A program made the translations under genes and the position numbers. From an uncultured bacterium (GTDB lineage Bacteria; Patescibacteriota; Gracilibacteria; Absconditabacterales; Absconditicoccaceae), in the NCBI GenBank assembly GCA_947168815.1, contig CAMVNG010000006.1:1-52397 (forward strand): a DNA stretch of 52,397 bases, given 5' to 3'. How positions within the stretch are numbered: position 1 is the stretch's first letter; every line of letters begins with the position of its first letter. Shown one piece after another: positions 38,844-50,594 of the stretch. The notes beneath the pieces are model-generated. The model was given only the letters and a program-made list of their open reading frames with translations, did not search any database and was not told the origin of the DNA.

Positions 38844-39904
38844 TATTGAATTAAATATCAGAAATAAATACCAATATTCCTAGTGTATGAATCTTTACTA
38901 GATTCAAATGTTTTTAGTAACGTCTTAACCTTAGTTTGAGTAGTCGTATCTTTTTGTTTAAATAAAGGAACTAATCATTCAAATATAACTGCTTTAGATC
39001 ATAAAGCTTCTTTGGCTTTTTGTATTTCTGCATTTTTTTCTTCTTCAGCTTTTTCTGCTTGTGCTTCATTCCATGTTTTTTCAGCATCTGCTAGTTTTTG
39101 AATGTTCTCCCTTATTTTTTTAACTTCTTCATAATTATTTCCCCATTCAATTTTTCATTCATTTCTTAGTACTTCATCAACAATAGATAAGGCTTTGGTA
39201 TAATCGTTTATTTTAGTATAATTATTAGCTTCATTCATCTTATCTACCATTTTCTGTTGCTCGGCCTTTAATTCTTCTGCTTTTTTTAGTTCATTAGCTG
39301 CTTGTTGTTTTAGTTTTAATGAAGAAATTGCATTCTCAATTTGAGAAACAACATCATTTGTTACTGTGACCCTATTTTTCATATTTAAAGCTCTCTCATA
39401 GTATTCAATAGCTTTAGAATATTCATTGTTATTAGCATAATTATCTGCTTGTTGTAATAATGATCAGAAAGTTTCATTATTTCTTTTCGTTTCTTCAATA
39501 GCGTTATTATATGCATTTGTAATATATTCTATAGCATCTTTTTCAAGTGAACAAATATTATTCAAAGGAGATGCTGTATCAGGACATATTGTTCTAGGAT
39601 TTTTATACCTTCAAACTTGACTAGGATCTGGATAGCATGATTTATTCATGTTATTATAGTTTATCATAGCTGTATTAATAGCATCGAGTTTTATTTGAAA
39701 CATTCTTAATACTTGTTCATCTTTAATATATGGGACATATTGTTCTGTTGCAAATAGTTGTTGATCTGTACTACAATATCATTGAACAGTAGGAAATTTT
39801 ACAGTATATTCTACTGTTTCATAATAAATAGAAATACTATCAGCACTAACTATTCATAAAAATCAGAATATAGTTGCAGATAATAAGTATAAAGTTTTTT
39901 TCAT
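38843..39904 (-). CDS. Exported coiled-coil / TPR protein
   Basis: 353 aa with an N-terminal signal segment (LYLLSATIFGFLGIVSA). Residues about 140-180 form a TPR unit (LLQQADNYANNNEYSKAIEYY written in two halves: LLQQADNYANNNEY, SKAIEYYERAL), and a second near 225-250; between them is a Lys/Glu/Gln coiled coil (ANELKKAEELKAEQQKM). First gene of a two-gene operon with the Cys-rich protein (1-nt stop/start overlap). Probably an envelope assembly partner. Confidence 0.75.
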
Positions 39905-40193
39905 GAGGTTTTTTAATTAATAAAGGTTAATACTAGACTTTATTAATAATTTAAGAAAAATCAAGTATTGAAATCAATTAAAATCAAATTACTGTAATAA
40001 TCTAGTTTGTATATTGGTATGTTTGTATGTCTTTTTTATTTTAAATAAAAAAGTTTGTTGAAATTAACTATAATATCATTAGTAGTTTATTCAGAATCCT
40101 TTAATAGAAAAAATAAAACATTATATAAAAACCCCACTTTGTTTTTTTTACTTTTTTGTTTCTTTCTCCCTTTTTATATTTATTTTTATTATT

Positions 40194-40808
40194 ATGCCTG
40201 ATAATTGAACTATACTTATTATTGTTTTTACAGCTTTTATTTTTACTGTTTTTTTGTTGATTTGAGTTGCTGTTATTTGTAATGGTATATTCTTTTCAAA
40301 AATTAGAAAATCTAAAATTGAAAGAAAGGAAGATATTTTCTCTTGGAATGAAAAGAGATTCTTTAGAACTTTAGAAAAAATATTAAAGGATAAATATTCT
40401 GATAAATATTTAATTTTTCCTCAGTTTAGATTAGCTGATTTATTTAAAGTTCATGTTGAGGATGAAGATGATAGTTCTTATGATTTAAAAATTAAGTGAC
40501 ATGTTGATTTTTTGATTGTAGAAAGAGAAAACTTGAGACCTGTTTTATGAATCGAATTAAATGGTAAAAGTCATCATTGATTTGCTCAAAAAGCTGCTGA
40601 TGAATTTAAGAAAAAATTATATGATGAATCATTGAATTGTGATGAAAAATTAAGTATGATTGTTTTTCGAAACAATGAAATGAAATATAATGATAAAGAA
40701 TGGGAATTCTTTAAGAAAAAACTTGAATTAAGGATTGATGACGCTTTAAGAAAAAAGGAGTACCCCGAAGTGTACCCATGAGCCACAATGCAGCTCACCG
40801 ATGAATAA
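40194..40808 (+). CDS. DUF2726 nuclease-like membrane-anchored protein
   Basis: 204 aa. N-terminal membrane segment (TILIIVFTAFIFTVFLLIGV), then a DUF2726-type domain of restriction-endonuclease-like fold: FFRTLEKIL, FPQFRLADLF, then HVDFLIVERENLRPVLGIELNGKSH written in part as HVDFLIVE and LGIELNGKSH, where Asp and Glu fit a PD-(D/E)xK core. First gene of the plus-strand defence-like cluster. A 222-nt gap with a T-rich leader separates it from the DUF262 gene. Confidence 0.75.
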
Positions 40809-41030
40809 TATACTCAAAAATCTTAAAATTTCAATAAGTTATAACAAACTTCCTTACATATGAGACTTTCAAAGAAATAAAAAAGATTGAAGAAAGCAAT
40901 GGAATAACAATAATGAAGAAAAGTATGTAGTTATTAATGAAAGTATTATTAATTAGTTTAAATTATTGATTTTAATAAAAATTTTCCTACTATTTGTTTT
41001 GTTAGTTTTTTATCATTATATTTTTAATAA

Positions 41031-42827
41031 ATGGAAAAAATTGATATAAGTCCTTCTACTATAAAAGGTGATATTCTTTTAATAGATTCAGAATATAAAA
41101 TTCTTCGTATACCAGATTATCAAAGAAATTATGTTTGGTGAGATGAAAGAGTTGAAGAATTTTGGTCTGATTTGACTGAAAGAAAAATGGTCTTACCTTT
41201 TCTTTGATCATTTATTTTAAAAGAAAATGATGAAAGTTCTTTCCCTGTTATTGATATCGTTGACTGACAACAAAGAACAATTACTATAGCTCTTTTCCTT
41301 TCTGCGTTAAGAAATATTGCAAAGGAAAATGATTGTTTAGCTTTTGCATTAAGAGTTCAAAGATATCTTGAACAAGATTGAAGTTGATGAGAACATTCAT
41401 GAAAATATTTTCTTGAATGCTGGTCTAGTGTGCAAGAATTTTTTGAACAGCATGTACTCCATTACGAATGAAATTTATTAAAAGATAAGTTACCTACAAT
41501 ATATAGAACTAAACAAGAAACGTTATGGAATATGGTTAAAAATTATAAAAAGATTTATTGAAAAATAAATTCTTATATAGAAGGTAAAAATAATATTGCA
41601 GATGTTTTAACTGAGCTATTAAATAAAATACTAAATTATCAAATTGTTGTTATAAAGGTTCATAGTGATGAAGAAGCGTATATTGCATTTGAGATTGTTA
41701 ATGCAAGTTGAGTTAAACTTGAAAATATTGATTTATTAAAAAATCTTTTTATAAAAGAATCTTATAGTAAATATTCTAAAGAAGAGCAAGAAAAAGTTAA
41801 GGCAAGATGGGCTGAGATGACTGATAAAGTTTCTGATTCTAATACAAAATCTAATATTGAATCATTTTTAAAACACTTTTGGAGTGCTAGGAAATGATAT
41901 ATAACTTGAAAAGATTTATATGTGGCTTTTAAAAGGGAAATATGAAATCTTTGAGTTGATGTTCTTTCTGAGCAATTACTTGAAGATGCTAGATTGTATA
42001 ATCAATTTTGAAATCCTGAATGATCAGTATTCTTAGAACGTTCTGATTATAATTCTTCAGTTATAAAAAGTTTAACTGCATTAAAAACATTTTGAATCAC
42101 TCAAGTTTATATTTTGTTTTTAACTGTTTTGAGATATAAAAATGAAATATGAGATAAAAGGGTAAAAAAGATATTTAAATTACTAGAATATTTCCATTTT
42201 ATATATTCTGTTGTTTGAAAATGACAAGCTAATAAAGTTGAAAAATTATATTGAAATTATTGTGTTGAGTTTATAAAGGCAATTGAAAGCTCTCAAGGAT
42301 TAGATGATTCAGAACGTAGTAATCGTATACAGAAGGTGTTTGATAAATTAAAGCGCGAAATGGTTGATCTTTTGAACGAATATGTTCCAAATGATGATTT
42401 TAAATCTTGATTCATGAATATTCAATTAAAATTATCAAACAAAGAATTAATTCGTTATATATTAACTTTATATGAATCTGCTATTACTCCTTGAGCTAAA
42501 AGACCTGATTTTGAATTCACAAATATTGAACATATTTATCCACAGGATGATAGCAAACAATCTGAATCAAATTCTTTATTAAATAATATATGAAATCTAG
42601 CTTTATTAGAAACAAAATATAATTCTGAAGCTCAGAATAAACCTTTGCCTGATAAAATTCCTATTTATAAAAAGAGTGAATATAAACAAATTGCTGATGT
42701 AGTAACTGAATATGAATGATCTAGTGAAGAGAATCGTGTTCGATCTGAAGAAAAGACATCTAAAAGAGCAAGAGTTATTGCTGAAGCTATTGAGGGGTTT
42801 ATTGAAGAGAAATTCAATAAAATGTAG
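41031..42827 (+). CDS. DUF262/DUF1524 (GmrSD-like) protein
   Basis: 598 aa. DUF262 at the N-terminus: IPDYQRNYVWGDERVEEFW and VIDIVDGQQRTITIALFL (DGQQR, ParB/Srx-like nucleotide-binding motif). C-terminal DUF1524 HNH nuclease: NIEHIYPQ, NNIGNLALLE, YNSEAQNK. This is the domain pair of GmrSD-type IV restriction enzymes and SspE-like defence effectors that cut modified phage DNA. TAG stop; the MazG gene follows after 69 nt. Confidence 0.9.
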
Positions 42828-42896
42828 AATATTCTTAAATTATTTTCGTTTATTAAATGCTTATGTGAAGTTTATATTTTTTTCATCTGTATAGTT

Positions 42897-43238
42897 ATGG
42901 ATTACGAGAAAATTAGAGATGCTATTCTTGATTTCAGAGAAAAAAGAGATTGGAAACAGTTTCATAATCCAAAAGATTTAGCGACTGCAATTGCTATTGA
43001 GGCAGCAGAATTACAAGAAGTTTTCTTATGGAAATCGCAACAAGATTCATATGAAATAGGTAAAAATGATCCTCATGTAAAAGAAGAGTTTTCTGATATT
43101 TTTAATTTTATGGTCCTATTTGCTGAGGAATGTTGAATTGATATTGAAAAAGAAGTCTTAGCAAAGTTAGAAAAGAATGGTCAAAAATATAGTGTAGATA
43201 AGGCTAAAGGTAAATCAGATAAATATGATAAACTTTAA
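42897..43238 (+). CDS. MazG-like nucleotide pyrophosphohydrolase
   Basis: 113 aa, all-alpha MazG/dCTPase type: IAIEAAELQEVFLW carries the EExxE-like metal site and EEFSDIFNFMVLFAEE the second ExxD half. It would hydrolyse (d)NTPs to monophosphates. One TGA glycine. The start is 69 nt after the DUF262 gene and the stop 14 nt before the DUF2075 helicase, so these form an operon. Confidence 0.9.
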
Positions 43239-43252
43239 TTTCTCTTAATATT

Positions 43253-45109
43253 ATGTTAGTATATTCTTGAACTAAGGATTCTTTTTGTAGTGATGTATGG
43301 TCTAATCAGATAGCTGATAAGATTTTATCTAGAATTCATGAACTTTGATTAAGTTGATGATCTCCTGCTGAATATATGTCTTGGCAAAATTCTATGTGAT
43401 TTATGAGAAATATTCTTGAAGATTCTTATTTTTCTTGAGATATTGATGTAGCTATTGAATATCAGATACCGAGAACTTCAAAAAGAGTTGATTTTATGAT
43501 TTGATGATCTGATGAGAATTGAAATGATAATGTTGTAATTGTTGAATTAAAGCAATGGCAAAGAGCTGAAAAACTTTGAGATGAAATGTCTCATAGTGTT
43601 AAAGCTTTTACTTGATGAGCTGAAAGAATCGTCTCTCATCCTTCATATCAGGCTTTTTCATATTCTGTTTTTATTAAAAATTCTTCTCAAGAAGTTGAGG
43701 ATAAACATATTTGAGTTATACCTTGTGCGTATCTTCATAATTATGATCCTTCTTGTTTAGATTCTATTAATGACAATATTTATAAGATTTGGTATGATGA
43801 AGCTCCCTTCTTTATTAAAAATCAAGTACAAGATATTACAGATTTTATAAAAAAATATATTTGTCGTAAATCAAAGGATTGAGAATTATTATATAGAATT
43901 GATCATTGAAGAATAAAGCCTTCAAAAGCTTTGCAAGATTGTTTAGTTTCATTGATGCAATGAAATCAGGAATTCATTCTTTTAGATGATCAGATTGTTG
44001 CTTTTGATATGTGTAAACAGATAATGTTTCAGTGCCAAAAGGATAGAAAAAAGAGAACTTTGGTTATTCAATGATGACCTTGAACATGAAAATCTGTTTT
44101 GGCTGTTAATCTATTAAAGGAATTCTTAACTAATGATTTAAATGTTTCTTATGTTACTAAAAATAGTGCTCCTAGGGAAGCTTATTTAAAGAAGTTATCA
44201 AATTTCAGATTTAAAGATGAAGTTGCTGTAAAGACTCTTTTTAGATCTCCTTTTTGATTGTGTCATTCTCCTAAGAATTATTTTGATTGTTTGATTGTTG
44301 ATGAAGCACATAGATTAGTAAAACAAATGTATTGAGATTTTAAATGAGAAAATCAGGTAAAAGAGTGTATTAATGCATCTTTATTTACAATTTTTCTTAT
44401 AGATGAAAATCAGAAAGTAACTACAAAAGATATTGGAACTATTGATGAAATTAAAAAATGGGCTAATGAATTATGAAGTGATATTAAATATACTGAACTT
44501 CATTCTCAATTTAGATGTAATTGAAGTGATGAATATATCCAATTTGTTAATAATGTCCTTCAAATTTGAGAACATGTCGATATAGATTCTTCTGAAATGA
44601 ATTTTGATATTGAAGTATTTGATAATCCATCTGAACTACGTGAAAAATTGAGATCTAAAAATATTGATAATAAAGCTAGAATGGTTGCTTGATATTGTTA
44701 TGATTGGAATGTTAAAAATAAGAGATGAGAATGGGATATTGTTATTTGAGATGATTTTAAAGCAAAATGGAATTTAGAATGAGATAAGATTTGGGCTATT
44801 AATCCTAATTCTTTCGATGAGATTTGATGTATTCATACTGCACAATGATTGGAGTTTGATTATGTTTGAGTATTCGTTGGTAAAGATTTATATTTTGATA
44901 GTAATCTTTGAAAAGTTATGGTAGATAGAAATATGATTTCTAAGGATGATAAAACTTCATGAATTAAGAACAAATCTACTAGTGATGAAATGGCTGAACT
45001 CCTTATTAAAAACACCTATAAGACTTTGCTTACTAGGTGACAGAAATGATGTTATATTTATTGTGAAGATGATAATTTGAGAAATTATTTTAAGAAGCTT
45101 ATTAATTAA
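43253..45109 (+). CDS. DUF2075 helicase with N-terminal nuclease-like domain
   Basis: 618 aa with about 40 TGA glycines. Residues about 60-130 hold a PD-(D/E)xK-like core (KRVDFMIGG, then VVIVELKQW). Residues 274 on are an SF1-type ATPase of the DUF2075/Schlafen-like group: Walker A GGPGTGKS (all four Gly are TGA), Walker B CLIVDEAHR, motif III FLIDENQ, motif IV QFRCNGSDEY, and late IHTAQGLEFDYVGVFVG and LLTRGQKG. COG3410-like helicases recur in phage-defence neighbourhoods. Convergent with the exonuclease-MORN gene. Confidence 0.9.
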
Positions 45110-45113
45110 TTTT

Positions 45114-47075
45114 TTATAATAAGATTATTTCAATTATTGTAATAATTATTGCTACTCCAATGATAAAAGAAACTGCAAAAATATTTTCTTTTTTATCAAA
45201 GAAACCACTCCTCTTTTCTTCTATACTAATACTTTTAATCTCTTTCTTAATCTTTTCTTTTTTGGGTTTTTCCTTTTTTTCCGGAACTTTTACATTTACT
45301 TCTTTTTTCTTAATTATTTTCTTTTTTTTAAGAGATTCAGGTATTCAATCAATTGGATCTACATATTCAGAATCTTCATCATCTTCTAATTCTTCGTTTT
45401 CTTTATTTTCATTTATTATTTCTTTTTCTTCTTCATCATCATACTCATAATCATCAAATTCTTGTATTCTTTCTTCTAGTGATTTTTCTTCTCTGTAATT
45501 ATCAATATCACTATATGCTGGTTTACCTAAATTATATTCTACTTTTTTATTATCATCTTCCTCTTTGTCTTCTTCATAATCCCGCATAGAATCATTTCGA
45601 ATATCTTCAATAGATTCACAATATTTTAAAATATCATCATTCTTGTCCAATATTTCTTTATAATACTTTAGAAAATCTTCAGGATATGTTGGATATTTCC
45701 TTTTTAATTCTTTTACTGATAGATTCTTGTCATTGACTATTCAATCGTACAATAATTCATCATCAGCATCATAAATTTCATCTTCTTTTGTATAATAATC
45801 CATTATATTTCAATTTTTGAAATTTCATTCATGTTTTACTTTACCTTTTTCATCATACAATATTCCTTCTCAATCATAATTTCAGTTATAGAACCATCAT
45901 TCATAGATTTTTTTACCATTGCTGGAATATTCAATACCTTTTCAATCATAGAGACCGAATATAAAATCTCATTTATATCTCAATATTCATTTATTAAATT
46001 CTTTACCTTTTCATTGATATAATCCTTCTACGAATCCTCATTCATATATTAGTTCATTTTTCTCATAATATTTTCATTTTCATGAGTATTGTCATTTCTT
46101 AAAATTTCATTCATATTTTAAATCTCAATTACTGTAATATAATTTACCACTTCCTTCAAAATTTCATTTCTTAAAGCTTCATTCGTATCTTATATTTCAG
46201 TTTTTGTAATATGATTTTCATTCTAAATTAATTCTTCAATCTTTAAAGTTTCCTTCATACATTAAATTATTCTTTGCTGAGAAAAGTTTTCCTATTCAAT
46301 CTGGTAATCAGTTATTTGTTCTTCAGCGATAGATAATTCAATCTTCATTTACTATTTCATCATTTTCTACGATTCATTTTTTCTTTACTACAACTTCTTC
46401 TTTGCTCTTTTCTTTAGTTTCTAATTTATCTGCTTTCTTAATCTCTATTTTTTCTTCTATTTTATCTATATTAATTAGTTTTTCTTGTTTCCATTCAGAT
46501 CATCATAAATTAACTGGGAGATCAAAGAAATTATATTTTCTCTGTAATTCTAGAAAACAGTCTTTAGTCGCTAAAACATCTCACATAGCATTATGTGCAT
46601 CATCAAAATCTTTATGAAAGAGAAAATAATATAATTCTGTTAATTTAGGCCATTTAAGAGATCAATTACTCCTACGTGCTCCTACTAATTTAGTAGTAGG
46701 AATCATAGTATCTATCCAATAATAATCATCTATGTTAAATGGCTCACCAATTCTTTTGCATTCATTGACTAACTTACTCCTATCAAAATTAACATTATGT
46801 CATATGATAATATCTGCTAGTTCAAAATAACTTAGTATTTCTCAAATATATTCATCAATATATCAATACTCTGAAAGAAATTCTTTAGATAGGTGATGTG
46901 TTTCATAGGCTTTTGGAGAGATTTCTGCATGCACATTTAAATACTGGTTTATTCTTCTTTCTTCTATAAAAACATTAGTTTCAGGATTATAATTTCAGAA
47001 AATTCATCAAAATTGAACTATTTGATCATAATCATTTAATCATGTAGTTTCTGTATCAAAAAAGAATGCTTTCAT
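45114..47075 (-). CDS. DEDDh exonuclease fused to MORN repeats and a membrane anchor
   Basis: 653 aa. Residues 1-180: DnaQ-like 3'-5' exonuclease with FFFDTETTG (Exo I), IIGHNVNFDRSKL (Exo II), DDAHNAMGDVLAT (Exo III with His five before Asp). Residues about 240-420 are MORN repeats (YEGNFKKGQYSGKGKYYEKN split as YEGNFKKGQY, SGKGKYYEKN). Then a highly acidic segment, a Lys-rich stretch, and a C-terminal membrane helix (IFAVSFIIGVAIIITIIEII). The nuclease would be held at the membrane. An unusual combination. Confidence 0.85.
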
Positions 47076-47224
47076 AGAATGAATTTTTGGTTAAAAGCAT
47101 TTTTTATACTAGAAATATTTAATACTTTTTCAAGTAGTATCAATTATTATAATTTCTTCTATTTTTTGCTAAGTTTAACTACTTTAGCTATAATTATTGT
47201 GTTTATTCTTTTCATTATTACCTC

Positions 47225-49051
47225 ATGGAAGAAAATGAAGGATTATGAGAATCAAACTCATTAGATCTAGAGAAAAAAGAACAAAAAATGATGGAAGATT
47301 TAGCTAAAATAGTTGAATCTTTATCTCAAAATGAATTAGCATGAGCTATTGAGAATGATGTTAATACTCTTATTAGCAAAGCTGAAAATGATTTAAGAAA
47401 ATATTCAGAATTTTTTGCTATTCCTTCTGATGTAACTGAGGAATTTATTAATGAAATATGAAAACTATGAAAAGAAAAGTTACTATCTAAAGAGATAGAT
47501 GATACTACATTAGTTGCTATCTTTGGTGAAGATGTTCTTAAAGTTAGAAGTAATCCTATGTTTAAAAATATATTTCATTCTGAAATAAAATATTTTGTTA
47601 TATTATATAATTTGAAAAAACTTTCTCCTGAACATTATACTGAATATATGGTGCATACTTATAATATCCTTGTCTGATTTGCAGATGATCCTGGCATGCT
47701 TAATACTCATATAAAAACAACCGCTCAGGCTTTTGAAGCTATTTATTCTTTCATTAAATCTAACTGAGATAAAGCTCTTAGTTATTTAAAGTATTGTAGT
47801 GCTTCAGAATGAAGTTATCTTAGAAATAGTACTCAACCTATGGTAGAACATACTGTTAATGAATTGGTTGAAATGAGACGTAAAAATGATGAGAAAGAAA
47901 GATTGATGCATGAAAGAATTGCTGCTTTAGATGGTAAACCCACAAATGATACTTCAGAACAAGTAGAAGTTGAAATACCTGATTATGACTCTTTTGCTGA
48001 TGAGAAAAGAGATGAATATCAATTAATGTATGAATGATTCGGCTCTTCTATTCAGTTCTTTGAAACCTTTATTGATGAACCTGAGTGAAAGAACTTATTT
48101 GATTATCTTAAAGATTACCCTCAAAAGCTTTCCAATTTATGATGAAAGGAAATTAAAGAAATTGATTTAAATACAGAAAAATGAGTTAATTTCTGCTTTC
48201 ATTGAATCCTTTCAATGGTAAGAAGTAGATCTGATATCAATTTCCCTCATTTACCTGATAATCCTTCTCAGGAAGATAGAGAATCTTGGTCTAATCAATG
48301 GTGAAAGATTATAAAAGAATATGAAAAGGTCTTAGGAGATTATATTTCTTTGGATTTTACAACAAATGAAGCTTGAGAAAGAGTAGAAAAACCTAGAGAG
48401 CAAACTTTTGATAAGATTTTCTATATTGCGCAGAACTGAGATTCTATTGTTGAACGTTTTAAAATCTGAAAAGATGTATTATCTTGATTAACAACTAGTG
48501 AGGTTTCTGATTTTTCTTATCAAACTAGCAATAATGAAGATGTAAAAAAAGATAATGCTTACGCTAAGATGGATGAATTTGCTGATGAATTAAGAGATTA
48601 TATGGCTAAAAATCCTGATAAGAAGATTTTGATTTGTATTAATGACCATTGAAACCCTGATGGATCTTCAGAAAATGAAATGGGTAGAGAAGAGTGGTTA
48701 ACTTTAGCTAATATGTCTGAGAATATTAATATTTGGTCTGTTAGATGTTACTTTTGAACTGCTTTTGAAAAAGACCAAATCACTCAGAACAGGTCTTCTG
48801 TTTCATGATTCTCTAATCACTCACCTACTCTATGACCTGTTACCTTATTAGTTGATGAAGCTAATAAAAAGAATCTTTGATATCATGAAATGGAAATTTA
48901 TACAAGATTAAATTATATTACTTCTGTTTCTCCTTTAACTGAAAGTTTACCTTATACAAATTGGAATACTTGAGAAACTGAGGTATGAAAAATTTGAATC
49001 GCTCAAAATAATGTAACTTCTGATAATGCTGATGCTTTAGATTTGGCTTAA
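47225..49051 (+). CDS. Clan CD (caspase-like) cysteine peptidase candidate
   Basis: 608 aa with about 35 TGA glycines. The C-terminal part has a hydrophobic strand ending in His-Gly (KKILICINDHGNPDG, His475), followed 33 residues later by a strand ending in Cys (NINIWSVRCYFGTAFEK, Cys508). That His-Gly / Cys pairing is the signature of clan CD peptidases (caspases, gingipain, legumain families). Residues 1-420 are helical, possibly a sensor. TAA; it overlaps the stop of the convergent 49048..49653 gene. Confidence 0.65.
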
Positions 49052-49653
49052 TTATTCTGATATTTATTAAGCATTTCTCTATAAGTATCTCTGAGAAACT
49101 TACGATTTTTGTATCCTCTATAAATGACAGGTATTCCTATCAATATATAGCTTCAGATAATAAAGAACATAAATTTAAAACTTAATAAATATGATCAAAT
49201 TCATATTCCAATCATAAGATAAGATATTAATGCAATTGCTATATATAATTCTTTCTTTTCTTCTATTTTAACGTATTCGTATTCTATTCTTAAAGTATTA
49301 TAGAGTTTTTCTAATGTATCATATTTCTTATGTTTTTGAAGAAGTAATATTTCAAGAAAAACTATTAATTTGTCTCTATAGGTGAATAGACTTCGTGAAT
49401 TTAATATACACATTACTATATCTGGTCTTTCTTTTAATACTTTTAGAGGTATTTTATATTGTTTAGCTGTTAATCTTCATCCTTTTGATTCTATATATTT
49501 ATCGATATCTTCAGGTGTTGCAAATTTTGTTTTCATGAGAAAATCTTGATCTTTTTTAGCTTCAATTTCTTCTTTAGATTTTTTAGTTGTTTTAGTCTTT
49601 TTAACTTTTTTTGTTTCTTTTGGAGCTTCTTTAGTTTTCTCTTTTTTAATCAT
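49048..49653 (-). CDS. Two-TM membrane protein with basic N-terminus
   Basis: 201 aa. Lys/Thr/Glu-rich N-terminus (residues 1-35), helical middle, and a pair of membrane helices near 140-180 (LYIAIALISYLMIGIGIGSY split as LYIAIALISY, LMIGIGIGSY, and FFIIGSYILIGIPVIY). Four to five TGA glycines. Convergent with the peptidase-like gene; stop codons overlap. No family recognised. Confidence 0.75.
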
Positions 49654-49737
49654 TTTTGTTTTTGATATTTAAAGATATCTTATTACTTCTCTATTATAGT
49701 TTATACCTCTAAAATATGCAAATTTAGAATTTAAGAA

Positions 49738-49770
49738 AAGAGAATGAGCAGTTAACTCATCCTCTTGTTT
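49738..49770 (-). terminator. Intrinsic terminator
   Basis: GAGGATGAG...CTCATTCTC stem (one G-U) followed by TTTTC, 12 nt after the TGA of the 49772..50461 gene. Confidence 0.8.
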
Positions 49771-49771
49771 C

Positions 49772-50461
49772 TCATTTCGTCAATTCAACGTCTCTTGTTT
49801 TCAGATTCAACAGATTTGTTAAACTTGGTTTTATCTTCATGTCTTTATAATGTACTCCATTCAGGAAGAACATATCTAAAGCTTTTAAGTGAATATCTTC
49901 ACAGTGAGCACGAACCAAGTTAAAGGTAATCTTGTTAGGATTGTATCCAGAGGTAATACACAGAACACAGAAGAAAATGGTAACCATATCTAAACATTTT
50001 GGTAAATCGCAAATGATTTCTTTGTTGTAGATAGTGACTTCAAGGTTTAATGTATTAACCCTGCTATTTTCTCCTAATGGCTCAGTAATCTTGCATATCG
50101 GTGCAGTGATATCGTCAGCCTCTTTTAAGAATGGTAATTTGATTGATTTACCGTTCTTAAAGTCACCAACATGATGCTTTGTTGATACAAAATTATTGAT
50201 TGTTCTGTTGTATTCCTCGAATTCTTTCAGAGGTAGTTGGTTGATTTTAGAGATCATTTCCGAGATTCTTTTCTTCGGAAATTCCGCGATGATGGGGAAC
50301 CCATCCTCAAAGGGCCTTGCATGAATTTTCCTTTTATTTACCATCTCGAACTGGTATTCGAGGGTATAGGTAGGAAGCGAGAGCCCCGTCTTGCCTTCAG
50401 GATCAGTATACCTTTCTCCTCGGCTGCATAAATCATAGATAAGTGTTTGAAATTTTTTCAT
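49772..50461 (-). CDS. Unknown 229-aa protein, ends at TGA
   Basis: Largest TGA-free gene: 229 aa, all glycines GGN, GC and codon use (CGA, GGG, CTC) unlike the neighbours. Mixed alpha/beta, no membrane segment; MKKFQTLIYDLCSRGERYTD start. Stops at TGA (49774-49772) just before a terminator; code 25 would add 16 residues through the hairpin. TTTAAA-16-TATAAG promoter (50490..50517) and an A-rich leader. No family recognised. Confidence 0.8.
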   Translation of the reverse strand: MKKFQTLIYDLCSRGERYTDPEGKTGLSLPTYTLEYQFEMVNKRKIHARPFEDGFPIIAEFPKKRISEMISKINQLPLKEFEEYNRTINNFVSTKHHVGDFKNGKSIKLPFLKEADDITAPICKITEPLGENSRVNTLNLEVTIYNKEIICDLPKCLDMVTIFFCVLCITSGYNPNKITFNLVRAHCEDIHLKALDMFFLNGVHYKDMKIKPSLTNLLNLKTRDVELTK

Positions 50462-50489
50462 ATAACTCAGTTTTTTTGTTTTTCACTTA

Positions 50490-50517
50490 CTTATAACTAT
50501 TTACTTTTTGATTTAAA
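50490..50517 (-). promoter_or_regulatory. Sigma70-like promoter
   Basis: TTTAAA, 16 nt, TATAAG, upstream of the 49772..50461 gene; divergent from the 50537 promoter. Confidence 0.5.
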
Positions 50518-50536
50518 GATATATTATATACTTTTC

Positions 50537-50565
50537 TTGAATTTGATGATTTGAATATGTATATC
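50537..50565 (+). promoter_or_regulatory. Sigma70-like promoter
   Basis: TTGAAT, 17 nt, TATATC, 29 nt before the 50595 ATG. Confidence 0.62.
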
Positions 50566-50594
50566 TTTTATACAATTTATTATTTGGATTCATT

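Noticed and set aside
45160-45589. Ser/Phe- and His/Leu-rich plus-strand frames
   Set aside because: Antisense translations of the acidic linker of the exonuclease-MORN gene.
47079-47264. 61-aa two-helix membrane frame overlapping the peptidase start
   Set aside because: T-rich leader composition explains the hydrophobicity; overlaps a well-supported gene in another frame and has no own signals.
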